From Bizionia saleffrena (lineage in GTDB: Bacteria; Bacteroidota; Bacteroidia; Flavobacteriales; Flavobacteriaceae), in assembly GCF_008086175.1 (NCBI RefSeq), contig NZ_VSKM01000005.1, positions 1 through 64,000 on the forward strand: a DNA stretch of 64,000 nt, in the 5' to 3' direction. Below, piece by piece: positions 19,664 to 29,453 of this stretch. Position 1 is the stretch's first letter, and every line of letters starts with the position of its first letter. Position numbers and translations under genes: made by a program. The notes under the pieces are model-generated. The model was not told where the DNA came from. It ran no database searches and saw only the letters and a list, made by a program, of their open reading frames with translations.

Positions 19664-20668
19664 ATGATAGAAGAAACTAGTACAGTGGATATTAAATCTA
19701 TAAATGAGAAAATTGAAAGAGAAAGTGCTTTTGTAGACTTATTAATGCTAGAGATGAATAAAGTAATCGTTGGACAAAAGCACATGATCGAGCGGTTATT
19801 AGTAGGCTTATTAGGTCGTGGCCATATTTTATTAGAAGGAGTTCCAGGATTAGCAAAAACTTTAGCTATTAATACGTTAGCTCAAGCCGTAGATGGCAGT
19901 TTTAGTAGAATTCAGTTTACGCCAGATTTATTACCGGCAGACGTTACTGGAACCCTGATTTATAATATGAAAGAGAATGATTTCTCGATAAAAAAGGGCC
20001 CTATTTTTGCTAATTTTGTATTAGCAGATGAGATAAACAGGGCGCCAGCAAAAGTGCAATCGGCATTGTTAGAAGCGATGCAAGAAAAGCAAGTTACTAT
20101 TGGCGATGAAACGTATATTTTAGATAAGCCGTTTCTTGTTATGGCAACGCAAAATCCGGTAGAGCAAGAAGGAACGTACCCGTTGCCTGAAGCACAAGTC
20201 GATCGTTTTATGCTAAAAACAGTAATAGATTACCCTAAACAACACGAGGAACAACTCATTATGAGAGCCAATTTAAAAGGGTCTTGGGAGAAAGTGAACC
20301 CTGTTGTTTCAGTAGCACAGATATTAAGAGCACAAGAAGTGGTGCGTGAAGTCTATATGGATGAAAAAATTGAGAAATACATTCTTGATATTATCTTCGC
20401 GACACGGTACCCAGAACAATATAAATTAGACGAGTTAAAACCACTTATCACTTTTGGGGCGTCACCTCGTGGAAGTATAAACCTAGCTACTGCAGCAAAA
20501 TGCTATGCGTTTATTAAACGCCGTGGGTATGTTATTCCAGAAGATGTAAGAGCCGTAGTTTACGATGTTTTACGTCACAGAATTGGGCTTACTTACGAAG
20601 CCGAAGCCGAGAATATAACTTCAGAAGACATTATTAGTAAAATTGTAAATGTTATTGAGGTACCCTAA
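19664..20668 (+). CDS. moxR: MoxR-family AAA+ ATPase
   Basis: From the ATG at 19664 the protein has 334 residues. I prefer that start to the in-frame ATG at 19640 because the first eight residues from 19640 (MRLLKTKE) are unlike the family. Walker A is GVPGLAKT (59-66) and Walker B/DEI is VLADEI (119-124), followed by ATQNPVEQEGTYPLPEAQVDRF, diagnostic of MoxR. MoxR ATPases act with von Willebrand factor A proteins as a chaperone-like system. This gene heads the Bat operon, and about 300 gene-free AT-rich bases lie upstream, where its promoter should be. Confidence 0.95.
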   Translation: MIEETSTVDIKSINEKIERESAFVDLLMLEMNKVIVGQKHMIERLLVGLLGRGHILLEGVPGLAKTLAINTLAQAVDGSFSRIQFTPDLLPADVTGTLIYNMKENDFSIKKGPIFANFVLADEINRAPAKVQSALLEAMQEKQVTIGDETYILDKPFLVMATQNPVEQEGTYPLPEAQVDRFMLKTVIDYPKQHEEQLIMRANLKGSWEKVNPVVSVAQILRAQEVVREVYMDEKIEKYILDIIFATRYPEQYKLDELKPLITFGASPRGSINLATAAKCYAFIKRRGYVIPEDVRAVVYDVLRHRIGLTYEAEAENITSEDIISKIVNVIEVP

Positions 20669-20765
20669 ATTTAGTCTTCTTAAAGTCTCGAAAGAGCGAT
20701 AACCGCACACAGTAATAAGATAAAAACGATTTAAGAATCCTGAGTTTTTAAGGACTTCACTTATA

Positions 20766-21632
20766 ATGGATACTAAAGAATTACTAAAAAAAGTACGTAA
20801 AATTGAGATCAAGACACGCCGGTTGTCCGATCATCTCTTTGGAGGGGAATACCATTCTACCTTCAAAGGACGAGGTATGACTTTTTCTGAAGTACGACAA
20901 TATCAGTTTGGTGATGACGTAAGGAATATAGACTGGAATGTTACCGCACGGTATCATGAACCCTATATTAAGGTTTTTGAAGAAGAACGCGAACTGACAA
21001 TGATGCTTGTTGTTGATATTTCTGGATCGAATGCTTTTGGAACACAAGAACAATTTAAAAATGAAATGGCAACCGAAATTGCAGCAACTTTAGCCTTTTC
21101 GGCAACTCAGAATAATGATAAAATAGGTCTTATTTTGTTTTCAGATGATATTGAGCTTTATATTCCACCAAAAAAAGGACGTTCTCACGTGTTAAGAATT
21201 ATACGAGAACTTATAGAGTTTAAACCTAAAAGCAAACAAACCGATGTGGCTAAAGCGTTAAAGTTTCTTCATAACGTTATGAAGAAAAAAGCCATTGTTT
21301 TTATTTTGAGTGATTTTATCGCTGAAGAGTATAGCCAAACGTTAAAAATAGCCGCCAAAAAACACGATATTACTGGTATTCGAGTGTATGATAAAAGTGA
21401 AGAATCAATTCCTAATTTGGGGCTAGTACAAATGGAAGATGCCGAAACAGGAGCCTTACAATACATTAATACAGCATCGAAAAAAGTAAGAACCGAGTAC
21501 GGTGCGTTTTTCAACGATAAAGAAAATTATTATAAAAACAGTTTTTCAAAATCTGGCGCAGGTTCCATAAGCTGCGCGACACACGAAAGCTATGTAAAAA
21601 AATTACTAGGCTATTTTAAACGCAGAGGATAA
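20766..21632 (+). CDS. DUF58 domain protein (vWA-like)
   Basis: The 288 residues carry the DUF58 signature GRGMTFSEVRQYQFGDD followed by RNIDWNVTAR (36-62), and a vWA MIDAS-like motif D84-I-S86-G-S88. DUF58 proteins almost always lie next to MoxR ATPases and are presumed partners or clients. It is cytoplasmic, with no signal peptide. It is separated from moxR by about 100 bases, which contain no hairpin, and from the next gene by 4 bases. Confidence 0.93.
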   Translation: MDTKELLKKVRKIEIKTRRLSDHLFGGEYHSTFKGRGMTFSEVRQYQFGDDVRNIDWNVTARYHEPYIKVFEEERELTMMLVVDISGSNAFGTQEQFKNEMATEIAATLAFSATQNNDKIGLILFSDDIELYIPPKKGRSHVLRIIRELIEFKPKSKQTDVAKALKFLHNVMKKKAIVFILSDFIAEEYSQTLKIAAKKHDITGIRVYDKSEESIPNLGLVQMEDAETGALQYINTASKKVRTEYGAFFNDKENYYKNSFSKSGAGSISCATHESYVKKLLGYFKRRG

Positions 21633-21636
21633 ACAG

Positions 21637-23316
21637 ATGATGACTTTAAAATTACAAATGACAAATCGTTTTATAAAACAACAAAAAGCCAGTGTTTTAA
21701 CCTTTTTCATTGTGCTTTTCTCCTTGTCTTCTTATGCTCAAGTGTCTAATTCAATAGATTCTACTACCATAAAAATTGGCGAAGAAATTATTTATAAAAT
21801 CGAAGTTAAAGCCGATTCATCAGCATTGGTTGTTTTTCCTGAAGGTCAGACATTTTCGCCTCTAGAAATGATTTCATCTTACGCTATCGATACGACTAAG
21901 CGAGAAGCGACATTTTTATTAATTAAAAAATACGGATTAACGCAATTCGATTCTGGCGCGTATACTATTCCGAAGCAAAAAATAATTATTAACAATACAA
22001 CAGTTTTTACCGATTCGTTAAGAATTGAGGTTTATCCGGTTGTTATCGATACTACAAAACAAGGATTGTACGATATAAAACCAATGATAGCTGTAGAAAA
22101 AGCCGTTGGAAACTGGTGGATATATGGCTTTATCACTATCGCTAGTATCGCGGTAATTGCGTATTTAATGTATTGGTTTATTTGGAGGAAAAAACCGCTA
22201 ACCGAAGCCGAAGAAATAGCTTTGTTTCCACCTTACGATCGCGCTAAAATGGCGTTAAAGAAATTAGACGATAGTAATTATCTTCAAACTGAAAACTTAA
22301 AAGAATATTACTCAGAGCTCACTTTTATTATTAGAAAATATTTAGATGAAAAAGTGTACGACCGTGCTTTGGAAAGTACTACCGACGAATTAGTAGATCG
22401 TTTAAAATTATTAAAAGAGGGTAATCAGATTGAGTTAAGTAACAACGATATTAGAAATATTGAAACCATTTTAAAGCGTGCCGATTTAGTAAAATTTGCC
22501 AAATCGGCTCCAGATGTTGCGTTAGCTGAAATAGACAGGAAAACGATAGATATAGAAATCGATCAAGTAAAAAGTGCCCTTCCGGAACCTACCGAAGCAG
22601 AGAAATTAAAAGATAAACGTTATAAAGAAGAACAAGAGCGACGTAAAAAAAAGAAAAAAGTGGTGCTCACGGTAGTGCTATCTTTAGCTTTAATATTAGC
22701 AACATTAATTGGTTTTATTGCCACTTACGGTTTTACTTATGTTAAAGATACCATAATTGGTAACGAAAGTAAAACACTTTTAGAAGGTAATTGGGTAACT
22801 AGCGAATATGGTTTTCCGCCTTTAACGATTTCTACGCCTAAAGTGCTAAAACGTAGTGAAGCGCAAACGCCTTCCGAATTGAAAGAGCAAGTTAAAAACA
22901 CGATGTTTAGCTATGGAGGCTTAATTGAACATCTAAATATTGTAGTAAGCACAACCAAATATACAGCGCCACAACAGCAAACACAACAGGAACAGCAGGA
23001 ACCTAAAATCGATTTAAATAAAGCAGTAGATAAAGGTTTAAAAGATTGGGAACAAAGCGGCGCTATTAATATTGTACTTAATAAAGAGAAATTTGTAACA
23101 CCAAGAGGTGCCGAGGGTTTAAAAGCCTTTGGTACGGCCGATTTGCCGACAATACTATCTGGTAAAACAGAAAAAGGAAAATACGTCATTTTAAGTTTTA
23201 CGAGTCAGAATATACTGCAACAAGTGCGAATTACTTGGAAAAACAATGATGATTACACCGAGGAAATTGTAGAGCGCATAATAAATTCAATAGAATTAAA
23301 ACCAAAAGCTGAATAA
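21637..23316 (+). CDS. Bat-operon membrane protein with two membrane segments (BatD/DUF4381-like)
   Basis: This 559-residue protein has an N-terminal signal peptide (cleavage after SSYAQ, about residue 35) and a periplasmic beta domain resembling BatD. A membrane segment follows at about 168-190, then a cytoplasmic region with the DUF4381-like block YYSELTFIIRKYLDEK. A very basic stretch precedes a second membrane segment (about 340-365), and a periplasmic C-terminal domain of about 190 residues follows. It sits between DUF58 and BatA with 4-base and overlapping junctions (TAATG). It is not one of the five named Bat proteins; a role as scaffold for the BatA/BatB membrane complex is inference. 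Confidence 0.7.
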   Translation: MMTLKLQMTNRFIKQQKASVLTFFIVLFSLSSYAQVSNSIDSTTIKIGEEIIYKIEVKADSSALVVFPEGQTFSPLEMISSYAIDTTKREATFLLIKKYGLTQFDSGAYTIPKQKIIINNTTVFTDSLRIEVYPVVIDTTKQGLYDIKPMIAVEKAVGNWWIYGFITIASIAVIAYLMYWFIWRKKPLTEAEEIALFPPYDRAKMALKKLDDSNYLQTENLKEYYSELTFIIRKYLDEKVYDRALESTTDELVDRLKLLKEGNQIELSNNDIRNIETILKRADLVKFAKSAPDVALAEIDRKTIDIEIDQVKSALPEPTEAEKLKDKRYKEEQERRKKKKKVVLTVVLSLALILATLIGFIATYGFTYVKDTIIGNESKTLLEGNWVTSEYGFPPLTISTPKVLKRSEAQTPSELKEQVKNTMFSYGGLIEHLNIVVSTTKYTAPQQQTQQEQQEPKIDLNKAVDKGLKDWEQSGAINIVLNKEKFVTPRGAEGLKAFGTADLPTILSGKTEKGKYVILSFTSQNILQQVRITWKNNDDYTEEIVERIINSIELKPKAE

Positions 23317-24320
23317 TGTTTGAAGGAATAGAATTTTTAAATAAAGCCTTTTTCTGGTTGTTCTTGACACTACCAATAGCTGTGCTATGGTATGTTTTAA
23401 AACATAAAAAACAAACAGCGCAGCTTAAAATATCGACTTTAAAAGGGTTTAAGGCATCGGGCTCTCTACTGCCAAAATTTAGGCATTTGTTATTCGTGTT
23501 TCGGTTATTAGCTTTAGGCTTTATCATAGTGGCTTTAGCACGACCGCGAACGGTAGACGTGTCCACGAAAACAAAAAACACTCGCGGTATAGATATTGTT
23601 ATTGCTATAGATGTGTCGGCCAGTATGTTGGCTAAAGATTTAAAGCCAAACCGATTAGAAGCACTTAAAGACGTGGCTTCAGAGTTTATAAAGGGACGCC
23701 CAAACGATCGTATTGGTATTGTAGAATATGCCGGAGAAGCGTATACAAAAACACCCATTACTAGCGATAAAAGCATTGTACTTCGCGCACTAAGCGATAT
23801 TAAATATAATACAATAATTGAAGGCGGTACCGCCATAGGAATGGGGTTGGCAACGTCCGTAAACCGTTTAAAAGATAGTAAGGCAAAAAGTAAAATTATT
23901 ATTTTATTAACCGATGGAGTTAATAATTCAGGTACAATCAATCCTAAGATTGCGAGCGAATTGGCTGTGGAGTTTGGAATAAAAACGTATACTATTGGAA
24001 TTGGAAGTAACGGTATGGCGCTATCGCCTGTAGCCTTGCGGCCTAATGGACAATTTCAATATGGAAGAGTAAAAGTTGAGATTGATGAGGTTTTACTAAA
24101 AGAAATAGCCCAAACAACTGGGGGAGAATATTTTAGAGCAACAAATAATAAGAAATTACAAGAGATTTACGACGAAATTAATAAGCTAGAGAAAACAGAT
24201 ATTGAAGAGTTTAAGTATTATAACTATCAAGAAAAATTTAGATTTTTCGTGTATATCGCAGGATTATTTTTACTGTTAGAGTTTTTCTTAAGATTTACCG
24301 TTTTTAGAAGTTTTATTTAA
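23316..24320 (+). CDS. batA: BatA, membrane vWA-domain protein
   Basis: The protein has 334 residues with N-terminal membrane segments (about 12-28 and 58-76), a vWA domain and a C-terminal membrane segment (about 305-325). The MIDAS is D99-V-S101-A-S103. Its start overlaps the previous stop codon by one base, which implies translational coupling. BatA is associated with aerotolerance in Bacteroides; the molecular job is unresolved. Confidence 0.93.
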   Translation: MFEGIEFLNKAFFWLFLTLPIAVLWYVLKHKKQTAQLKISTLKGFKASGSLLPKFRHLLFVFRLLALGFIIVALARPRTVDVSTKTKNTRGIDIVIAIDVSASMLAKDLKPNRLEALKDVASEFIKGRPNDRIGIVEYAGEAYTKTPITSDKSIVLRALSDIKYNTIIEGGTAIGMGLATSVNRLKDSKAKSKIIILLTDGVNNSGTINPKIASELAVEFGIKTYTIGIGSNGMALSPVALRPNGQFQYGRVKVEIDEVLLKEIAQTTGGEYFRATNNKKLQEIYDEINKLEKTDIEEFKYYNYQEKFRFFVYIAGLFLLLEFFLRFTVFRSFI

Positions 24321-24350
24321 TTTTAAATACATACAAAACACCACTTATAA

Positions 24351-25388
24351 ATGTTTCAATTAGAAGAAAAAATATGGTTTTGGGCACTGTTAATTATTCC
24401 GGTAATTATCGTGGTGTTTTTAGCGCTTCAACTTTGGAAACGAAATACACAACGTAAGTTTGCAGATAAAAAACTATTAAACCGATTAAGTCCAGATAAA
24501 TCGTTGTTTAAATCGGTTTTAAAAATAAGCATTCTCTGTTTGGCATTCGCCTGTTTTGCCATTGCACTAGTCAATCCTAAAGCAGGATCTACTCTCGAAA
24601 CCGTTAAACGTGAAGGCGTCGATATTGTATTTGCGATCGATGTTTCCAAAAGTATGTTGGCCGAAGACATTGCACCAAACCGATTGGATAAAACGAAGCA
24701 ATTAGCGACGCAAATTATAAACAATTTGGCAAGTGATCGTGTAGGTATTATAGCCTACGCCGGAAAAGCGTTTCCGCAATTGCCCATTACAACAGATTAT
24801 AGTTCAGCTAAAATGTTCCTTCAAAATATGAATACCGATATGATGTCATCGCAAGGAACAGCGATTAATGAGGCGATAGAGTTATCTAAAACCTATTACG
24901 ACGACGACGAGCAAACTAACCGTGTGCTTATCATTATTTCAGACGGAGAGAATCACGAAGGCTCTTCAAGCGCTATAGCAGAGGAAGCAAAAGAAGAAGG
25001 CATTCGTATTTATACTATTGGCGTTGGTACCACCAAAGGAGGTACAATTCCTATCCGAAGAAACGGAGTTTTACAAGGGTATAAAAAAGATAGACAAGGT
25101 GAAACTGTAATTACACGACTTAACGAAAACACGTTAAAGTCTATTGCTAGTCAAGCCGATGGAAAATATATTAAAGGTGATAATACCGATAAAGTGGTAT
25201 CAGAAATTAGAACTATTTTAAATACAATGGACAAAACAGAGTTCGAAGCAAAGCAGTTTGCGGATTACGAGTCCCAATTTCAATGGTTTTTAGGTTTAGG
25301 GTTCTTACTGTTATTTCTCGATGTGTTTTTATTAGAACGCAAAACAGTATGGCTGAAGAAATTAAACTTATTTAACGAGAATTTATAA
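24351..25388 (+). CDS. batB: BatB, membrane vWA-domain protein
   Basis: The 345 residues have the same architecture as BatA: two N-terminal membrane segments, a vWA domain with MIDAS D97-V-S99-K-S101, and a C-terminal membrane segment. BatA and BatB are clearly paralogous; both have MLA-D--PNRL after the MIDAS. The gene follows batA by 30 bases. Confidence 0.93.
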   Translation: MFQLEEKIWFWALLIIPVIIVVFLALQLWKRNTQRKFADKKLLNRLSPDKSLFKSVLKISILCLAFACFAIALVNPKAGSTLETVKREGVDIVFAIDVSKSMLAEDIAPNRLDKTKQLATQIINNLASDRVGIIAYAGKAFPQLPITTDYSSAKMFLQNMNTDMMSSQGTAINEAIELSKTYYDDDEQTNRVLIIISDGENHEGSSSAIAEEAKEEGIRIYTIGVGTTKGGTIPIRRNGVLQGYKKDRQGETVITRLNENTLKSIASQADGKYIKGDNTDKVVSEIRTILNTMDKTEFEAKQFADYESQFQWFLGLGFLLLFLDVFLLERKTVWLKKLNLFNENL

Positions 25389-25469
25389 AATCTTTAACTA
25401 TAAGCATCAGAGTAGTTTAATAACTTTATGAATTGCAAAAAACGAATCTTTTTCGTGTCAAAATTAATT

Positions 25470-26297
25470 ATGAAACACAGTCTATTATACTTATTGTTTT
25501 TATGTTTTGCCAGTGTGGTCGCGCAAGATGCAGATAAGGCAAAGCAAAAAGCGATTAAAAAAGCAAATGGTTTAGTTTTTGAAGCTAATGAACTGGCTAG
25601 CAGTGATGATTTCGTATTGGCAGAAATGGAATATCGCAAAGCCCTATCGGAAGAACCACAAAGTGTTGTTGGAGCCTATAACTTAGGCCTTACCTATTAT
25701 AAAGAAGGGAATTTTGAAGAAGCGCTATACCGCAATCAACAGGCTATTAAAAATACAGTGTCTAAGTCTGAGAAACATAAAGCATTCCATAACATTGGGA
25801 ATATTTTAATGAAGAATGAAAAGTGCAGAGAAGCGGTTGAAGCATATAAAAATGCCTTAAGAAATGATCCTTCAGATAACGAGTCGCGATACAATTTAGC
25901 GTTGGCTAAAGACTGTGCTAAAGACGAAAAGCCGCCAGAAGAGGAAGACGATAAAAACGATAAGGATAAGGACAAAAAAGAAGACGAAAACAAAAAGGAG
26001 AATAAAGACGACGGCCAAAATAAAGAAAAGGACAATAACGAGGGCGATCAAGACAAAAAGGACGGCGATAACGAAAATGAGGATAACGCTAAGCCTAATG
26101 ACGAAAAAGAGGATAAGGGCGAAGAAGGCGATGATAAGAAGGAGCAAGAAAACCCGCAACAGCAGCCTGGCCAAATGTCGCCACAACAAATAAAAAATCT
26201 GCTAGAAGCGATGAATAATGAGGAACAGAAAGTTCAGGAAAAAATGAACGCTCAGAAAGCCAAAGGTGCAAAAGTAGAAACCGAAAAAGATTGGTAA
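25470..26297 (+). CDS. batC: BatC, TPR protein with highly charged linker
   Basis: The preferred start is the ATG at 25470, which opens a signal peptide (MKHSLLYLLFLCFASVVAQ); an in-frame ATG at 25428 would put 14 residues ahead of it. TPR-like repeats cover about residues 25-135. A 90-residue run of almost only Asp, Glu, Lys and Asn follows, then a Gln/Pro-rich segment and a helical end. This composition is typical of BatC. It is secreted to the periplasm and is expected to organise the vWA proteins. Confidence 0.87.
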   Translation: MKHSLLYLLFLCFASVVAQDADKAKQKAIKKANGLVFEANELASSDDFVLAEMEYRKALSEEPQSVVGAYNLGLTYYKEGNFEEALYRNQQAIKNTVSKSEKHKAFHNIGNILMKNEKCREAVEAYKNALRNDPSDNESRYNLALAKDCAKDEKPPEEEDDKNDKDKDKKEDENKKENKDDGQNKEKDNNEGDQDKKDGDNENEDNAKPNDEKEDKGEEGDDKKEQENPQQQPGQMSPQQIKNLLEAMNNEEQKVQEKMNAQKAKGAKVETEKDW

Positions 26298-26354
26298 CTA
26301 TAAAAATTGATAGTTTGTAAGTCTTGTATTAACAAGAGTTCAAAGACATAACAA

Positions 26355-28127
26355 ATGAAATTATTTAAACACATTACTGTACTATTGTTTTTACTAAGCA
26401 CGAGTTTTGTATTCTCTCAGGTAGAATTTGAAGCGCGTGTGAGTAAGAAGAAATTAGGCGTTAACGAGCGTTTGCGTGTCGATTTTAGTATGAACCAAAA
26501 TGGCGATAATTTTAGTCCGCCAAGTTTTGCAGATTTTGATATTATTGGAGGCCCCAACCAATCAGTTAGTAATTCATGGATTAACGGTAAGCGTACTTTT
26601 AAAAAAACCTACAGCTATTTTTTATCGCCAAAAAAACAAGGAAATTATAAGATTGAGCAAGCAACGATAGAAATTGAGGGCGAAACGTACTCAACCTCTG
26701 TAATAGCGATTGCGGTAACGAGTGCCGTAAGCAGACCCAACGATCCTAATACTGCCCAAACCATTCCAGAAGGCAGCATTCATTTAGTTGCAGAAGTCTC
26801 TAAAACTACGCCATATTTAAACGAAGCCATAACGGTAGTGTACAAACTTTACGTCTCTACAAACACGGGAGTAAGTAATTGGAGAGAAATAAATAGTCCG
26901 AAGTTTAACGACTTCTGGAGTCAGAATATAGAAATAAAAGGGCTTAAAATAGAAAACGGAAAATATAAAGGAGAAGACTACCGCTATGTTATTCTTAGAA
27001 AAGCTGTATTATATCCACAAAAAACAGGAACATTAGAAATTGAGCCCTTAAGTTTAAACTTAACGATTGATATCCCAACAAACCGTCGTGATATTTTTGG
27101 TGGTCGTTTAATGTCTCAAGTGCATAAAACCGTGTCTGCAGGAAGTAGAACAATTAAAGTAAAGCCCCTTCCGGAAACCGGAAAACCCTTAGATTTTGGT
27201 GGTGCTGTTGGTGAATTTAACTTTAATGTTACCACCTCTAAAGACGCTTTAAACGCGAACGAATCTTTGCAAGCAAAAGTGGCAGTTTCGGGTAAAGGGA
27301 ACTTGAAATTATTTCAGCTGCCAAAACTTAATTTACCAAGTTCGCTAGAAGTTTATGAGCCAGAATATAGTGAAAAAATAAACACGTATTTAAGCGGAAT
27401 GCAAGGTTCTATTACAGATACTTATACGGTTGTACCGCAGTATAAAGGGAAGTACCCGATACCAAGTATATCGTTTTCTTATTTCGATTTAAAAACGGAA
27501 AGTTATAAGCGTATTTCTTCTAATGAGGCTATTGTAAACGTTATTGAAGGGCCTGTTTACGGTGCTTCAGATAATAATATTGTAGCTGAAGGTGCACCAA
27601 ACCAACGCTCTATTTTAAACAACGATGAGTTTGTGTTTGTTAAAACTGAGGCGCAATTGGTTTCAAAAGAAACCAATGATTTCTTTAACTCTACAGGGTT
27701 TTGGACCGGTTTATTGGCGCCTCTATTAGCTATTCCCTTCGCGATAGTCTTCCGAAGAAAAAAAGAAGAACGCGCAAACGATGTTGTAGGCAATAGATTA
27801 AGAAAAGCCGATAAATTAGCGAAGCGTTATTTAAGTGACGCTAAAAAAGCATTGGGTGATAAAGAAGCATTTTACGTGGCTTTAGAAAAAGCATTGCACA
27901 ACTATTTAAAAGCGAGACTAAATATTGAAAATAACGCGTTTAGTAAAGAAAAAAGTAAAGAATTATTAGAGGGGAAACAAGTGGACAGCGCAGTTATTTT
28001 AGATTTCGATACGCTTTTAGAGAATTGCGAATTGGCACGTTACACACCAATTACAAATGTAGCAATGCAGCAAGATTACGATAAAGCTGCGCGAACAATA
28101 CATACCATAGACAAGCAGATAAAATAA
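26355..28127 (+). CDS. batD: BatD family protein
   Basis: The 590 residues begin with a signal peptide ending at FVFSQ. Tandem Ig-like BatD repeats follow (VEFEARVSKKKLGVNERLRVDF is a hallmark), then a membrane segment at about 452-470 and a cytoplasmic tail with a helical DUF4381-like block (EKALHNYLKARL). The gene sits between batC and batE in the expected order. Confidence 0.93.
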   Translation: MKLFKHITVLLFLLSTSFVFSQVEFEARVSKKKLGVNERLRVDFSMNQNGDNFSPPSFADFDIIGGPNQSVSNSWINGKRTFKKTYSYFLSPKKQGNYKIEQATIEIEGETYSTSVIAIAVTSAVSRPNDPNTAQTIPEGSIHLVAEVSKTTPYLNEAITVVYKLYVSTNTGVSNWREINSPKFNDFWSQNIEIKGLKIENGKYKGEDYRYVILRKAVLYPQKTGTLEIEPLSLNLTIDIPTNRRDIFGGRLMSQVHKTVSAGSRTIKVKPLPETGKPLDFGGAVGEFNFNVTTSKDALNANESLQAKVAVSGKGNLKLFQLPKLNLPSSLEVYEPEYSEKINTYLSGMQGSITDTYTVVPQYKGKYPIPSISFSYFDLKTESYKRISSNEAIVNVIEGPVYGASDNNIVAEGAPNQRSILNNDEFVFVKTEAQLVSKETNDFFNSTGFWTGLLAPLLAIPFAIVFRRKKEERANDVVGNRLRKADKLAKRYLSDAKKALGDKEAFYVALEKALHNYLKARLNIENNAFSKEKSKELLEGKQVDSAVILDFDTLLENCELARYTPITNVAMQQDYDKAARTIHTIDKQIK

Positions 28128-28173
28128 ATTTATTAAGCGACACTATTAGATACTATTAATGTTTTCTAGAATT

Positions 28174-28926
28174 ATGAAAGACATCTTTTTTATTATAATA
28201 CTCTTTGTTAGTAGTTTGGCTCTAGCACAAAGCAGTGCGCTTTTTGAGCAAGGCAATGCGTTATACAACGATGGGAAATATGCTGAAGCTTTAGATAAAT
28301 ACACCGCTGTTTTAGAAACAAGTAATAAACATTCGGCGGCGTTGTATTTTAATATGGCCAACGCGCATTACAAGTCCAACCATATTGCCCCAAGTATTTA
28401 TTATTACGAAAAGGCGAAGCAACTCGCACCAAACGATACGGATATTGAAAACAATATGGCCTTTGCAAAAAACATGACTATTGATGCGATTGCCGTAATT
28501 CCAGAAGTGGGATTAGCAAAATATGTAAAAAATCTCACCCAAAAACTTTCTTATAACAGTTGGGCTAAAACGGCAATTGGTTTTGTTGTTTTAGGAGTTG
28601 CTTTGTTTTTAGTGTATTATTTCTCACAATCGACAGCTATAAAACGTTTTCTTTTTACCGGAAGTTTGGTTTCTGCACTGCTCGTTTTCGTCACTTTAGG
28701 GTTAGCAGTTCATAACTATAACGTAGCTAAAAAAGATAATCCAGCCATTGTTTTTGCGGTATCAAGTAGTATAAAAACAGAACCAAACCCAAGAAGTGAA
28801 GAAGCCTTTACACTACACGAAGGAACAAAGGTGCAAATATTAGATACTCTAAGCGATTGGAATAAAATTAAGCTAACCGATGGTAAAATGGGTTGGATAA
28901 AAAAAGAAGACGTTAAAGAACTTTAA
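28174..28926 (+). CDS. batE: BatE, TPR and SH3-like protein
   Basis: From the ATG at 28174 (MKDIFFIIILF, a signal peptide) the protein has 250 residues; an ATG five codons earlier (28159) is possible. TPRs span about 22-90, two membrane segments lie at about 130-180, and a bacterial SH3 domain closes the protein (EPNPRSEEAFTLHEGTKVQILD, GKMGWIKKEDV). This matches BatE. It is the last gene of the operon. Confidence 0.9.
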   Translation: MKDIFFIIILFVSSLALAQSSALFEQGNALYNDGKYAEALDKYTAVLETSNKHSAALYFNMANAHYKSNHIAPSIYYYEKAKQLAPNDTDIENNMAFAKNMTIDAIAVIPEVGLAKYVKNLTQKLSYNSWAKTAIGFVVLGVALFLVYYFSQSTAIKRFLFTGSLVSALLVFVTLGLAVHNYNVAKKDNPAIVFAVSSSIKTEPNPRSEEAFTLHEGTKVQILDTLSDWNKIKLTDGKMGWIKKEDVKEL

Positions 28927-28984
28927 AATTTAAGTAACTTTAATAGCTTGTTTTTACTATTTTTACAATCTGTAATAACACAAT

Positions 28985-29278
28985 ATGCCAAAAATATCAC
29001 TTTCTATTATTCTTACATTCCTATTTATTGGGTTTATTGTTACGCCAACATTTATTGTAGCAATGGATAAGACCGCTGATGTTTCTAGTTTTTATAGTAT
29101 TACCGAAGAGGAAGAACAAAACAGTGTTTCTAAGAATATTGAAGTTGTACAGAATAGTCAGAACAACGAATTTTTAGTAATACACTTAACAAAAGACAAA
29201 GCCGATATTCTTTATCGCTTTAAAAACTACTCGAAACCAAACCTTAATATTATATCTCCACCTCCGGAGTATTTATAA
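28985..29278 (+). CDS. Small membrane-anchored protein of unknown function
   Basis: The 97-residue protein has a strong N-terminal hydrophobic segment (about 5-27), an acidic stretch (EEEEQ) and a conserved-looking tail with NYSKPNLNIISPPPE. No domain is recognised. It lies between batE and the SulP transporter gene and is followed by a weak hairpin. Its composition and codon use match its neighbours, so I take it to be real. Confidence 0.7.
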   Translation: MPKISLSIILTFLFIGFIVTPTFIVAMDKTADVSSFYSITEEEEQNSVSKNIEVVQNSQNNEFLVIHLTKDKADILYRFKNYSKPNLNIISPPPEYL

Positions 29279-29301
29279 TTTTTACGACAGCACAAAATCT
29301 T

Positions 29302-29336
29302 AAAATGACTGCAAAGCACGGGCTTTAATGCATTTT
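29302..29336 (+). terminator. Possible weak terminator after the small membrane protein gene
   Basis: An outer pair AAAATG/CATTTT and an inner pair AAAGC/GCTTT around ACGG, separated by an internal loop, are followed by a T-rich run. The hairpin is imperfect. Confidence 0.4.
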
Positions 29337-29453
29337 GGTTTTGGCACTCTATACGTGTCGCTCTTGTTTAAAAGATTCAAATAAATAAGATAGTCACTAA
29401 ACGTATATGAAGTAATTAATTATAAATTCATATAAATTAAGGATTAAAAACGA

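Noticed and set aside
25896-26193. Long overlapping frames on both strands in the batC charged region
   Set aside because: They arise from the low-complexity GAC/GAA/AAA repeats of batC and have extreme, non-protein-like composition.
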